Assembly (NCBI GenBank): GCA_946886375.1
Contig: CAMPIL010000147.1
Location: 1-8,596 of the forward strand
Reading direction: 5' to 3'
Source: an uncultured Phycisphaerales bacterium
GTDB lineage: Bacteria > Planctomycetota > Phycisphaerae > Phycisphaerales > SM1A02
DNA: 8,596 bases
Positions 1 to 5,396 of this stretch are shown here, one piece after another. The notes beneath the pieces were generated by a model. That model worked only from the letters and a program-made list of their open reading frames with translations. It did no database searches and was not told the origin of the DNA. Each line of letters begins with the position of its first letter. Position 1 is the stretch's first letter. The position numbers and the translations under genes were made by a program.

Positions 1-42
1 TTCAGAACACGTTCTGCGCCGTTCAGAACGTGTTCTGCACGG
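1..42. repeat. Tandem palindromic repeat, 21-base period
   Basis: TTCAGAACACGTTCTG (1-16) and TTCAGAACGTGTTCTG (22-37) match at 14 of 16 bases and are spaced by 21 bases, two helical turns. Each contains CAGAAC-N2-GTTCTG, a dyad. The two 14-base cores (3-16 and 24-37) are exact reverse complements, so the pair can also fold as a 14-base-pair stem with a 7-base loop. A degenerate third unit (CTCAGAAAG) starts at 43. The array touches the window edge and may continue leftwards. It could be paired operators on one face of the helix, or a transcript hairpin from an upstream gene. No T-tract follows on the plus strand, so a simple plus-strand terminator is unlikely. The GAAC/GTTC half-sites recall LexA-type boxes, but the 2-base spacing does not match the known 4-base spacing of the Gram-positive box. 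Confidence 0.6.
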
Positions 43-164
43 CTCAGAAAGCCTGTTGATCCGGGGCTGGACCTACCCGCGCGTAGGCGGGACCACCGAG
101 TATTGTCCGATGCGCTGAAGTGTCACCGAGAAGTCGAGCGGTGCGAAATGTCGGACGCGAGCCT

Positions 165-177
165 CGCATGATCATGC
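165..177. promoter_or_regulatory. Palindromic element CGCATGATCATGC, copy 1
   Basis: This contains the perfect 12-base palindrome GCATGATCATGC (166-177). The same 13 bases recur at 281-293. A perfect palindrome repeated upstream of a gene suggests a dimeric DNA-binding protein, but no regulator can be named from the sequence. Confidence 0.35.
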
Positions 178-243
178 AGCGCTCGACAGCCCGGCGTTCG
201 ACAGCATTGCCGGCTTCGCAAAATGAACAGACTGACAATGTGA

Positions 244-322
244 TGCCGGGCGCTGCGGCGCGTTTCACGAAAACGAGCACCGCATGATCATGCGATGCCG
301 GCGTGCCGGGGGCTGCGGCCCG
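244..322. repeat. Imperfect 19-base direct repeat, 60-base period
   Basis: TGCCGGGCGCTGCGGCGCG (244-262) and TGCCGGGGGCTGCGGCCCG (304-322) agree at 17 of 19 bases. The second palindromic element lies between them. The pair could be a local duplication of regulatory sequence. It is GC-rich and might also be chance. Confidence 0.35.
281..294. promoter_or_regulatory. Palindromic element CGCATGATCATGCG, copy 2
   Basis: This is a perfect 14-base palindrome, 116 bases after copy 1 and about 70 bases before the ffh start codon. Its position just upstream of the likely promoter region would suit an operator. In-frame or overlapping ATGs inside it (284, 290) are not supported as start codons because no Shine-Dalgarno precedes them. 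Confidence 0.35.
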
Positions 323-330
323 CGATGCAC

Positions 331-355
331 TTGCGGGGGCTGTGCGCTCTACAAT
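331..355 (+). promoter_or_regulatory. Candidate ffh promoter, -10 TACAAT
   Basis: TACAAT at 350-355 matches the sigma-70 -10 hexamer at 5 of 6 bases. No good -35 sits 16-18 bases upstream; TTGCGG (331-336) is only 13 bases away. Transcription from this -10 would start around 361-364, directly at the ffh ATG (364), and would give a leaderless mRNA. That would fit the absence of a Shine-Dalgarno. This is inference from one hexamer. Confidence 0.35.
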
Positions 356-363
356 GGCTGTCC

Positions 364-1899
364 ATGTTTGAGAACCTTTCCGATCGTTTCAACAACGTCT
401 TTCGCAGCCTGTCGGGGCGCGGCCGCATCTCCGAGGACAACGTCCAGGACGCCATGCGCGATGTGCGCACCGCTCTGCTTGAGGCTGATGTGCATTTGGA
501 TGTCGTCAAGCAGTTCACCGATGATGTGGTGAAGGACGCGGTCGGCCGCGAGGTGACCAAGTCGCTCAAGCCCGGGCAGGAGATGATCTCGATCGTCCAC
601 GACCGGCTGGTGCGGTTGATGTCTGATGGGGCATCCACAGGCCAGACGCCTGAGCCGCCGGCTGCGCCGATCATGTTCGTCGATCCGCCTCCCACGGTGA
701 TCATGATGTGCGGCTTGCAGGGTTCGGGAAAGACCACCACCTGCGGCAAACTCGCTGCGTATCTCAAGCAGCGCGGCAAGAGCGTGATGGTCGCGGCGGC
801 CGACTTGCAGAGGCCGGCTGCGGTCGAGCAGTTGCAGGTGGTGATCGAAGGCGTGCAGCAGAATGCCAAGGGCCACGCCCGGGTGATGTTCTACAGCGAG
901 CCGGACAAGATCGCCGAGTACGGCAAGGCTGTGGGCGTCGCGGTGGGCGTGTGCCAGCGCGCGATGACTGCGGCGAAGCGCGAGAAGGCGGATGTGCTGA
1001 TTCTCGACACCGCGGGTCGATTGCACATCAACGATGAGCTGATGGGCGAGTTGCAGGCGGTGAATCGCGCGGTGAAGCCGCACCAGATTTATCTCATCGT
1101 CGATGCCATGGTGGGCCAGGACGCGGTGAACGCGGCCAAGGCGTTTCACGAGAAGTTGAACATCGATGGCGTGATTCTGACCAAGTTCGATTCCGACACG
1201 CGTGGCGGCGCTGCGCTCTCCGTGAGGCAGGTCACCGGCGCGCCGATCAGGTTCATCGGCGTGGGCGAGAGGTTCGATGCCCTGGAAGAATTCCACGCAG
1301 AGCGCATGGCGAGCAGAATCCTCGGCATGGGCGACGTCGTTTCGCTGGTGGAGAAGGCCCAGCAGGAAGTCAGCGAGGAAGAAGCCCAGAAGATGGCGGA
1401 GAAGATGGCTGCGGGCAAACTGACGATGGATGATTTCCTCAAGCAGTTGCGCTCGCTGCGGCGGATGGGCCCGATGAAGCAGTTGCTGGGACTGCTGCCT
1501 GGGGTTGGTTCGATGATGAAGAACGTGGAGGTGGATGACAACCAGTTGGATCGTCTGGAGGGGATTGTTCATTCGATGACGCCGCCGGAGCGTGAGAACA
1601 TCGAACTGCTGAACAAGAACAAATCGCGCGTGAAGCGCGTGGCGAGCGGCTCAGGCACGACCGCGCCGGAGGTGAATCGTCTCACCAAGCAGTTCGACAT
1701 GATTCAGCGCATGACCAAGCAGATGTCGGGTCTGGGCGCGATCGGCAAATTCAAAGCGATGCGCGAGATGTCGAAGATGGACCCCAACGCGATGCCGGGC
1801 ATGCCGGGCATGGCAGGAATGCCGGGGTTCGGCGGCAAAGGCTCGACGAAGACGCAGAGCATCAAGACGCAGTTCAAGCAGCGCAAGAAGCGCCGGTGA
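364..1899 (+). CDS. ffh: Signal recognition particle protein Ffh (SRP54 homologue)
   Basis: This is the cytosolic SRP GTPase. With SRP RNA it binds signal sequences emerging from the ribosome and delivers the complex to the FtsY receptor for Sec/YidC insertion. The 511 residues have the family order: N helical bundle (about 1-90), G domain (about 105-300) and methionine-rich M domain (about 330-470). Visible G motifs are the P-loop GLQGSGKTT (117-125), DTAGR (215-219), TKFD (273-276) and the following RGGAALS. The M domain carries the RNA-binding signature ASGSG with VNRL-KQF (427-444). The tail is MPGMPGMAGMPGF followed by a lysine/arginine-rich end. I chose ATG 364 because MFENLSDRFNNVF is the conserved Ffh N-terminus. 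An in-frame ATG at 295 would add 23 residues unlike any Ffh. No Shine-Dalgarno precedes 364. It is convergent with the small gene at 1965-2252. Confidence 0.97.
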   Translation: MFENLSDRFNNVFRSLSGRGRISEDNVQDAMRDVRTALLEADVHLDVVKQFTDDVVKDAVGREVTKSLKPGQEMISIVHDRLVRLMSDGASTGQTPEPPAAPIMFVDPPPTVIMMCGLQGSGKTTTCGKLAAYLKQRGKSVMVAAADLQRPAAVEQLQVVIEGVQQNAKGHARVMFYSEPDKIAEYGKAVGVAVGVCQRAMTAAKREKADVLILDTAGRLHINDELMGELQAVNRAVKPHQIYLIVDAMVGQDAVNAAKAFHEKLNIDGVILTKFDSDTRGGAALSVRQVTGAPIRFIGVGERFDALEEFHAERMASRILGMGDVVSLVEKAQQEVSEEEAQKMAEKMAAGKLTMDDFLKQLRSLRRMGPMKQLLGLLPGVGSMMKNVEVDDNQLDRLEGIVHSMTPPERENIELLNKNKSRVKRVASGSGTTAPEVNRLTKQFDMIQRMTKQMSGLGAIGKFKAMREMSKMDPNAMPGMPGMAGMPGFGGKGSTKTQSIKTQFKQRKKRR

Positions 1900-1910
1900 G
1901 ATTGCAGCGC

Positions 1911-1944
1911 AAGAAAACGCACGGGCGCGATCGCGGCCCGTGCG
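1911..1944 (-). terminator. Intrinsic terminator for the minus-strand small genes
   Basis: CGCACGGGC (1918-1926) pairs perfectly with GCCCGTGCG (1936-1944) around the 9-base loop GCGATCGCG. Read on the minus strand the stem is followed by TTTTCTT (1917-1911), the U-tract of an intrinsic terminator. On the plus strand only TGGTGAAATATCT follows. It should therefore stop transcription of the 1965-2252 gene best and stop ffh transcription only weakly. Confidence 0.7.
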
Positions 1945-1964
1945 TGGTGAAATATCTGCGCTGG

Positions 1965-2252
1965 TCAGCGGTTTGAGCCGCCCCCCATGTTGCCGGACTG
2001 ACCTTGCCCGCGACCGGGTTGGTTTTGACCTGGCTGGCCGGTGCCCCCGGCGCCGCCTGTGCTTGTGGTGCGACCGGGCTGTGGCTGGCCGGTCTGGCCG
2101 ACATCGGTGGGTTGGTCCTGCCTGCTGCGCTGTCCCTGGTTCTGGCCTGGGGTGGAAGGCCGCTGTTGTGATCCCATGCCGCGGCCGGTGCTTCCGGTCG
2201 TGCCTGACTTATTGCCTTGGCCTTGGTTTTGGTTTTGATCATGCTGAGCCAT
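1965..2252 (-). CDS. Small Gly/Gln-rich hydrophilic protein
   Basis: I do not recognise a named family. The 95-residue product is low-complexity: glycine (25) and glutamine (20) make up nearly half. Cys, Glu, Phe, Ile, Leu, Trp and Tyr are absent altogether. Short motifs recur, such as PGQNQ (35-39, 74-78) and TGQP (54-57, 71-74). It has no signal peptide or membrane segment and is expected to be intrinsically disordered, like hydrophilins. It is likely real because AAAGGAGT (2265-2258) lies 5 bases before its ATG and an intrinsic terminator follows its stop. Its upstream neighbour encodes a KGG stress protein with a similar start (MAQ, then NQ and G), so a shared stress role or an ancient duplication is possible, as inference. 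A stress function is not shown by its own sequence. Confidence 0.75.
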   Translation of the reverse strand: MAQHDQNQNQGQGNKSGTTGSTGRGMGSQQRPSTPGQNQGQRSRQDQPTDVGQTGQPQPGRTTSTGGAGGTGQPGQNQPGRGQGQSGNMGGGSNR

Positions 2253-2295
2253 CGCGTACTCCTTTCATGAGGTCGTAAGTTTCGGTGAGGGAAGA

Positions 2296-2344
2296 AGTCC
2301 GAAGGGACTCTGCGGGATCGGTCCCGCCGCGCGGTGCGGCGGGA
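2296..2344 (-). promoter_or_regulatory. Competing hairpins between the two small genes
   Basis: TCCCGCCGC (2322-2330) pairs perfectly with GCGGCGGGA (2336-2344), giving a 9-base-pair stem with a 5-base loop, 12 bases past the KGG stop codon. Its TCCCGC half can instead pair with GCGGGA (2312-2317) around a tetraloop, so the two folds exclude each other. A further small hairpin, AGTCC/GGACT (2296-2309), follows in the minus-strand direction and is trailed by TCTTCCC, only weakly U-rich. This could be a partial terminator, an attenuator or an mRNA 3' stabiliser that sets different expression of the two genes. Confidence 0.35.
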
Positions 2345-2356
2345 GTGGATCGCGTG

Positions 2357-2653
2357 TTACTGCGTGAGTTCCTGCGGGGAAGATTGCGGTGCGGTGCGAC
2401 CACGTCGCCCGCCGGAAGCCTCGCCGCCGCGCCGGCCGATTTCGGCCATGTGCTGGCGATCGCGACTGACGGCTTGTCCGCCCTTGCGTCCCGCTTCGCG
2501 AGCTTCGGCCGCGTCGAATTCGTGTGCCGTGCCTCGCTCATGCGCAGCGCGGCCGCCCTTGCTGGCGATCTCGCGCTGCTTTTGCGGATCCATTTTCGCG
2601 AACCCTCGCGACTTGGTCCCTGCCCCACCGCCTTGGTTCTGAGATTGCGCCAT
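2357..2653 (-). CDS. KGG-repeat stress-induced protein (GsiB/YciG-like)
   Basis: This 98-residue hydrophilic protein carries the KGG repeat (Pfam PF10685, stress-induced bacterial acidophilic repeat), known from Bacillus GsiB and E. coli YciG. Three units are visible: RGFAKMDPQKQREIASKGG (16-34), the stretch ending GRKGG (55-59) and HMAEIGRRGG (68-77). The third unit has RRGG in place of KGG. The N-terminus is a Gln/Gly linker and the C-terminus a Ser/Pro/Gln tail. Family members are general-stress proteins of unknown biochemical action, thought to be hydrophilin-like protectants in the cytoplasm. ATG 2653 is supported by AAGGAGA (2667-2661) seven bases upstream. The 202-base gap after the AI-2E gene suggests its own promoter, which I could not identify. 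It is probably cotranscribed with the Gly/Gln-rich gene 104 bases downstream. Confidence 0.88.
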   Translation of the reverse strand: MAQSQNQGGGAGTKSRGFAKMDPQKQREIASKGGRAAHERGTAHEFDAAEAREAGRKGGQAVSRDRQHMAEIGRRGGEASGGRRGRTAPQSSPQELTQ

Positions 2654-2855
2654 CTGTGCGTCTCCTTATGTGCTCGAATGAATGGCATCCAATTCCATCC
2701 ACAACAGCAAGCGGATCACATAGGTATCGCTATTGGATCGGACCGGAGTTTAACGGCCTCGGCCCGGTCCCGCTGCAAAAAGGCCAAGTGAAAGGCAGAC
2801 TAGGGAGTCTTTCGGGACGCCAGGTCAGCCCTGCCCGGCAGGACGCGCGTGGGGA

Positions 2856-4205
2856 TCACTCCTGAAGCGGCAAAGGATCGGCAGCCTCGCCACGGGTCCA
2901 GGCGCGAATCTTGGGCAGGAGCAGGTCGGTGAAGGCGATCTTCAGGCACGCCGCCACCGGAATCGCCAGGATCATCCCGTACACGCCGCCGATCGAGCCG
3001 CCGGCCAGAACGGCCACGAGGATGGTGACCGGATCAAGGTTGGTCGCCTTGCCGGCGATCACGGGCGTGAGAATGTAGTTCTCGACAATCTGCACAATGA
3101 CAAAGACGAGCGTCGGCCACAAGATCACGCCCCACCACGGCATGCGCTCGGCGGGAGCAAGTTGCAACTGGCTGAACGTCAAAAGACCAATCGCCAAAGG
3201 CACACCGACACCGCCGAGATACGGAACCAGGCAGAACGCGCCGACGACCAGGCCCAGCACGATGGAGTACGGCACGCCGACGATGAACCATCCCAGCGCG
3301 AGCATGGCTCCCATGATCAGGCAGATCACGATGCGGCCGCGAACAAACCCGGCCACCGCGCGATCCATCTTGCTGATCATGGCGAGTGCGCGCGGCCGAT
3401 TGGCGACGGGGATCATGTCGCGGCCGAAGTTCACCACGGTTGGAAACGAGACGCTGAAGAAGAAGAAATAGAACGGGATGAGAAAGGCGAGCAGGCCGAG
3501 TTCGACGATCGCGCCGATGATGCCGAACATCGTGCGCCCGCCGGAGCGCGCCAGATCCCACAGCGATGCCGAGGACGCTTCAAAGGTGGCAACATCATCG
3601 CGCTGCGCGGCGATCTCCTCACGAATCAACTCGCGAAGCCTCGCTTCATCGTCGATGCGATCGGGCGCTGCGAGGGCGGGGTCCGGCGGCAGGTCCGCGG
3701 GTTGAGTGGTTGCGGGCGGCACTTCTATGCCGGGCATCAACCATTGCACCGCGCGTTCGTAATCGGCTTGATACTCGGGCGGGACGACTTCTCTCAGTTT
3801 GAGGATCGAATGCTGGAATCGGCCGCCGCGAACATCCTGCACCAGGCGCGCTGTTTGCCCGATGATCAGCGGCACGGTGATGACGAGCAGCAGGAGCACG
3901 CCGACGCTGACGCTCACGAGCAAGCCGCCGACGACGACTGAGCGGGACGTCTTCATTCTCGCGGTCAAAGAAGAAACCAGCGGCTCGAACAAATACGCCA
4001 AGAGCAGCGCCACGAGCAAGGGGACCGTGACCGCGCGCATGACATAGCCCAGCCAGATCAGGAAAATAATGGTGACGACGAACAGCACATCTCGCACCGC
4101 CTGAATCTGCCAGACGTGGAGGCGGTCAAGAGGGCGGTCTTGGTGCGGCGGGGTGCGCGGCAGCACAGTCTGCTGGGGCATGGCCCCAAAGCCTACTGAA
4201 TTCAT
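2856..4205 (-). CDS. AI-2E family transporter (TqsA/PerM-like permease)
   Basis: A polytopic inner-membrane protein of the AI-2E family (PF01594). Members have been linked to autoinducer-2 export, Na+/H+ exchange or other efflux, and the substrate here cannot be read from sequence. Of 449 residues, hydrophobic segments lie at about 37-58, 60-80, 88-114, 225-255, 291-311, 313-345, 357-382 and 392-425. Family hallmarks include PYLGGVGVPLA (328-338) and ENYILTPVIAGKATNLDP (375-392), then GGSIGGVYGMILAIPVAA (402-419). The usual non-membrane region between the third and fourth segments holds a Pro/Ala/Asp-rich insert (about 162-205), which helps explain a length above the typical 340-380. ATG 4205 lacks a Shine-Dalgarno. 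Met9 (4181) is an equally possible start. It lies 42 bases after the Minf_1886-family gene and is probably cotranscribed. Confidence 0.92.
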   Translation of the reverse strand: MNSVGFGAMPQQTVLPRTPPHQDRPLDRLHVWQIQAVRDVLFVVTIIFLIWLGYVMRAVTVPLLVALLLAYLFEPLVSSLTARMKTSRSVVVGGLLVSVSVGVLLLLVITVPLIIGQTARLVQDVRGGRFQHSILKLREVVPPEYQADYERAVQWLMPGIEVPPATTQPADLPPDPALAAPDRIDDEARLRELIREEIAAQRDDVATFEASSASLWDLARSGGRTMFGIIGAIVELGLLAFLIPFYFFFFSVSFPTVVNFGRDMIPVANRPRALAMISKMDRAVAGFVRGRIVICLIMGAMLALGWFIVGVPYSIVLGLVVGAFCLVPYLGGVGVPLAIGLLTFSQLQLAPAERMPWWGVILWPTLVFVIVQIVENYILTPVIAGKATNLDPVTILVAVLAGGSIGGVYGMILAIPVAACLKIAFTDLLLPKIRAWTRGEAADPLPLQE

Positions 4206-4247
4206 TCAGGCCCGGCAAACAATGCTCTGGAGTGACGACGCGAAAAA

Positions 4248-4670
4248 TCAACTCGCGCCGATGCACGTGCGCAGATGATCAGAATTGAAGGCCTCTTCAA
4301 AGTCATAGACCATCCGGAAGTCCTCAAGGGAATCGTCCGGCGTCTTGCTCATCAGTCCTTCGTTGATCATTGCGAAAACGATGCGGCCGAAGTCATCGGT
4401 CCGGCGAACGTGCCAGTGCTTCAACACCACAGGCGCGAGCAAGCCGTACTGCTGAATGGCAAAGTCGCGAAGCCCCATGCACAATTGCTGCCCGGAAATG
4501 TGGCGGTCCACATCAACCGAGTTCTCGGCACTGCGGTGCATTCGTTGCGAGGTATAGGTGAGTCCTTCGCGCACGAAGGTGAACGCCTCAAGCGGGTAAG
4601 GCCCGGTGGCGTTCAAGATCCTGCTCCAATCAAGTTCTTTGGCTTTTTGCTGCTGCTGTTGTTGGCTCAT
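4248..4670 (-). CDS. Minf_1886 / Verruc_Plancto-restricted family protein (TIGR04138)
   Basis: This 140-residue soluble protein matches, from memory, the family TIGR04138, found in Planctomycetes and Verrucomicrobia and of unknown function. Conserved landmarks in order are YPLEAFTFVREGLTYT (25-40), RHISGQQL (56-63), RDFAIQQYG (68-76), VLKHW (82-86), DDFGRIVFAMINEGLM (92-107) and the DSLEDF and YDFEEAF stretch (113-128). There is no signal peptide and no membrane segment. The N-terminus carries six glutamines (3-8), an unusual lineage-specific tract. No Shine-Dalgarno precedes ATG 4670. It sits 81 bases after the DNA glycosylase gene and 42 before the AI-2E gene, on the same strand. This suggests cotranscription but does not indicate a function. 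It is the strongest taxonomic pointer in the window. Confidence 0.88.
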   Translation of the reverse strand: MSQQQQQQKAKELDWSRILNATGPYPLEAFTFVREGLTYTSQRMHRSAENSVDVDRHISGQQLCMGLRDFAIQQYGLLAPVVLKHWHVRRTDDFGRIVFAMINEGLMSKTPDDSLEDFRMVYDFEEAFNSDHLRTCIGAS

Positions 4671-4751
4671 GGGTGGTGGTCGTCACGGACTCACAGATAT
4701 CGGCGGTCAGCACAAAATTACGTTGATATTCTGACCAGTGTTCCGGCGGAA

Positions 4752-5396
4752 TCAACAGGAGACATGGGGATTTTCCCTGATAAAAAATCTCAGCGGATTG
4801 TCCCCCCAGCCCGGCTGCCAGTGTTCACGGGGGTTCAACCCGATCCGGGGGCCCGCTTTGATCATGCCTGCGGGGAGGGGACGATTCCGCACCCGCTCAA
4901 TGAAGAGTTCGGTGCTGGTTCGCAGATCGACCCCATCCAACCGGCGGTCGATGACGAGCGCCTGCGTCAATTTGCCCGGACCCGAGCATAAATCGGTCTC
5001 CAGGCGGGCCTTAGGGCGATTGGCGAACATCTGCTGAATGCCTTCAGTCGGCTCCAGCGCGCGAATAAGCACCGCGACGCCTTCATCGCGATGGCCGCAG
5101 ACGACATTCAGGCAGAAATGGGCACCGTAGGTGAAGTACACGTAGGCATGGCCGCCGGGCAGGTACATCGATTCATTCCGCGCGGTCCGGCGTCCGCCGA
5201 AGGTATGTGCAGCCGGGTCGGTCTCGCCGAGATAGGCCTCGACTTCCACAATGAGCCCTGCGAGTCGCTGTCCTCGAACCACGTGGACCAGCCGCTGGCC
5301 CAGCAGCCTGCGGGCCACCGTCACGGGGTCGGCATCCATTGCGGTGAACCGGGGCGATGCCTTGATCGCGGCTCTCTTCGTCAACCGCTTCGCCAT
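4752..5396 (-). CDS. mpg: 3-methyladenine DNA glycosylase (AAG/MPG family)
   Basis: A base-excision repair enzyme that flips out and cleaves alkylated or deaminated purines such as 3-methyladenine and hypoxanthine (PF02245). Over 214 residues the active-site set of human AAG can be placed by motif. EVEAYLGETDPAAH holds the catalytic Glu53 (human E125), Tyr55 (Y127) and His64 (H136). AYVYFTYG holds Tyr87 (Y159) and the intercalating Tyr90 (Y162). IRALEP holds Arg112 (R182). GPGKLTQAL (139-147) is also typical. All key residues are present, so it should be active. I chose ATG 5396: this length suits the family, and the open frame further upstream to 5492 lies inside the preceding gene. The start overlaps that gene's stop by 16 bases with no Shine-Dalgarno, so translational coupling is likely. 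Confidence 0.95.
   Translation of the reverse strand: MAKRLTKRAAIKASPRFTAMDADPVTVARRLLGQRLVHVVRGQRLAGLIVEVEAYLGETDPAAHTFGGRRTARNESMYLPGGHAYVYFTYGAHFCLNVVCGHRDEGVAVLIRALEPTEGIQQMFANRPKARLETDLCSGPGKLTQALVIDRRLDGVDLRTSTELFIERVRNRPLPAGMIKAGPRIGLNPREHWQPGWGDNPLRFFIRENPHVSC

Larger units (their letters stand above)
1..363. other. Gene-free regulatory stretch upstream of ffh
   Basis: I see no convincing gene in these 363 bases. The one long open frame (minus strand, about 44-280) has no Shine-Dalgarno, no recognisable domain and a Cys/Arg-rich composition, so it reads as chance coding in GC-rich DNA. The stretch is dense in repeats instead: a pair of palindromes at a 21-base period at the left edge, two copies of a 13-base palindromic element, a 19-base direct repeat at a 60-base period, and TCGACAGC twice (183-190 and 198-205). 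No tRNA T-loop and no SRP-RNA signature were found, although an SRP RNA gene next to ffh would not have been surprising. The gene left of the window is not visible, so part of this stretch may be its 3' flank. Confidence 0.6.

Noticed and set aside
1..64. CRISPR array or LexA box at the left edge
   Set aside because: Repeat units are 21 bases apart with no real spacers, so it is not CRISPR. The dyad spacing (GAAC-N2-GTTC) does not match the LexA boxes I know.
44..280. 78-residue minus-strand open frame upstream of ffh
   Set aside because: No Shine-Dalgarno, no recognisable family, and it spans the palindromic element at 165-177. Probably chance.
1..363. SRP RNA (ffs) or a tRNA next to ffh
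   Set aside because: The conserved SRP RNA tip (GGTC...GGAAGCAGCC-like) and any tRNA T-loop are absent on both strands.
349..1572. 407-residue open frame antisense to ffh
   Set aside because: It is a shadow of ffh in GC-rich codons. Its product is His/Arg/Leu-rich without any domain, and the sense frame is unmistakably Ffh.
2740..2770. Dyad GGACCGG (2740-2746) / CCGGTCC (2764-2770) as a terminator or operator
   Set aside because: The 7-base arms are separated by 17 bases and no U-tract follows on either strand. The AI-2E gene's true terminator, if any, is not clear in 2654-2855.
3162..3941. 259-residue plus-strand open frame inside the AI-2E gene
   Set aside because: The product is His/Asp/Arg/Ala-rich without motifs, as expected opposite a membrane-protein gene. 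The minus-strand frame has clear family motifs.
4671..4751. GGTCAG/CTGACC inverted repeat in the gap after mpg
   Set aside because: Only 6 bases per arm with a loop of about 20, and no U-tract. Too weak to call a terminator or operator.
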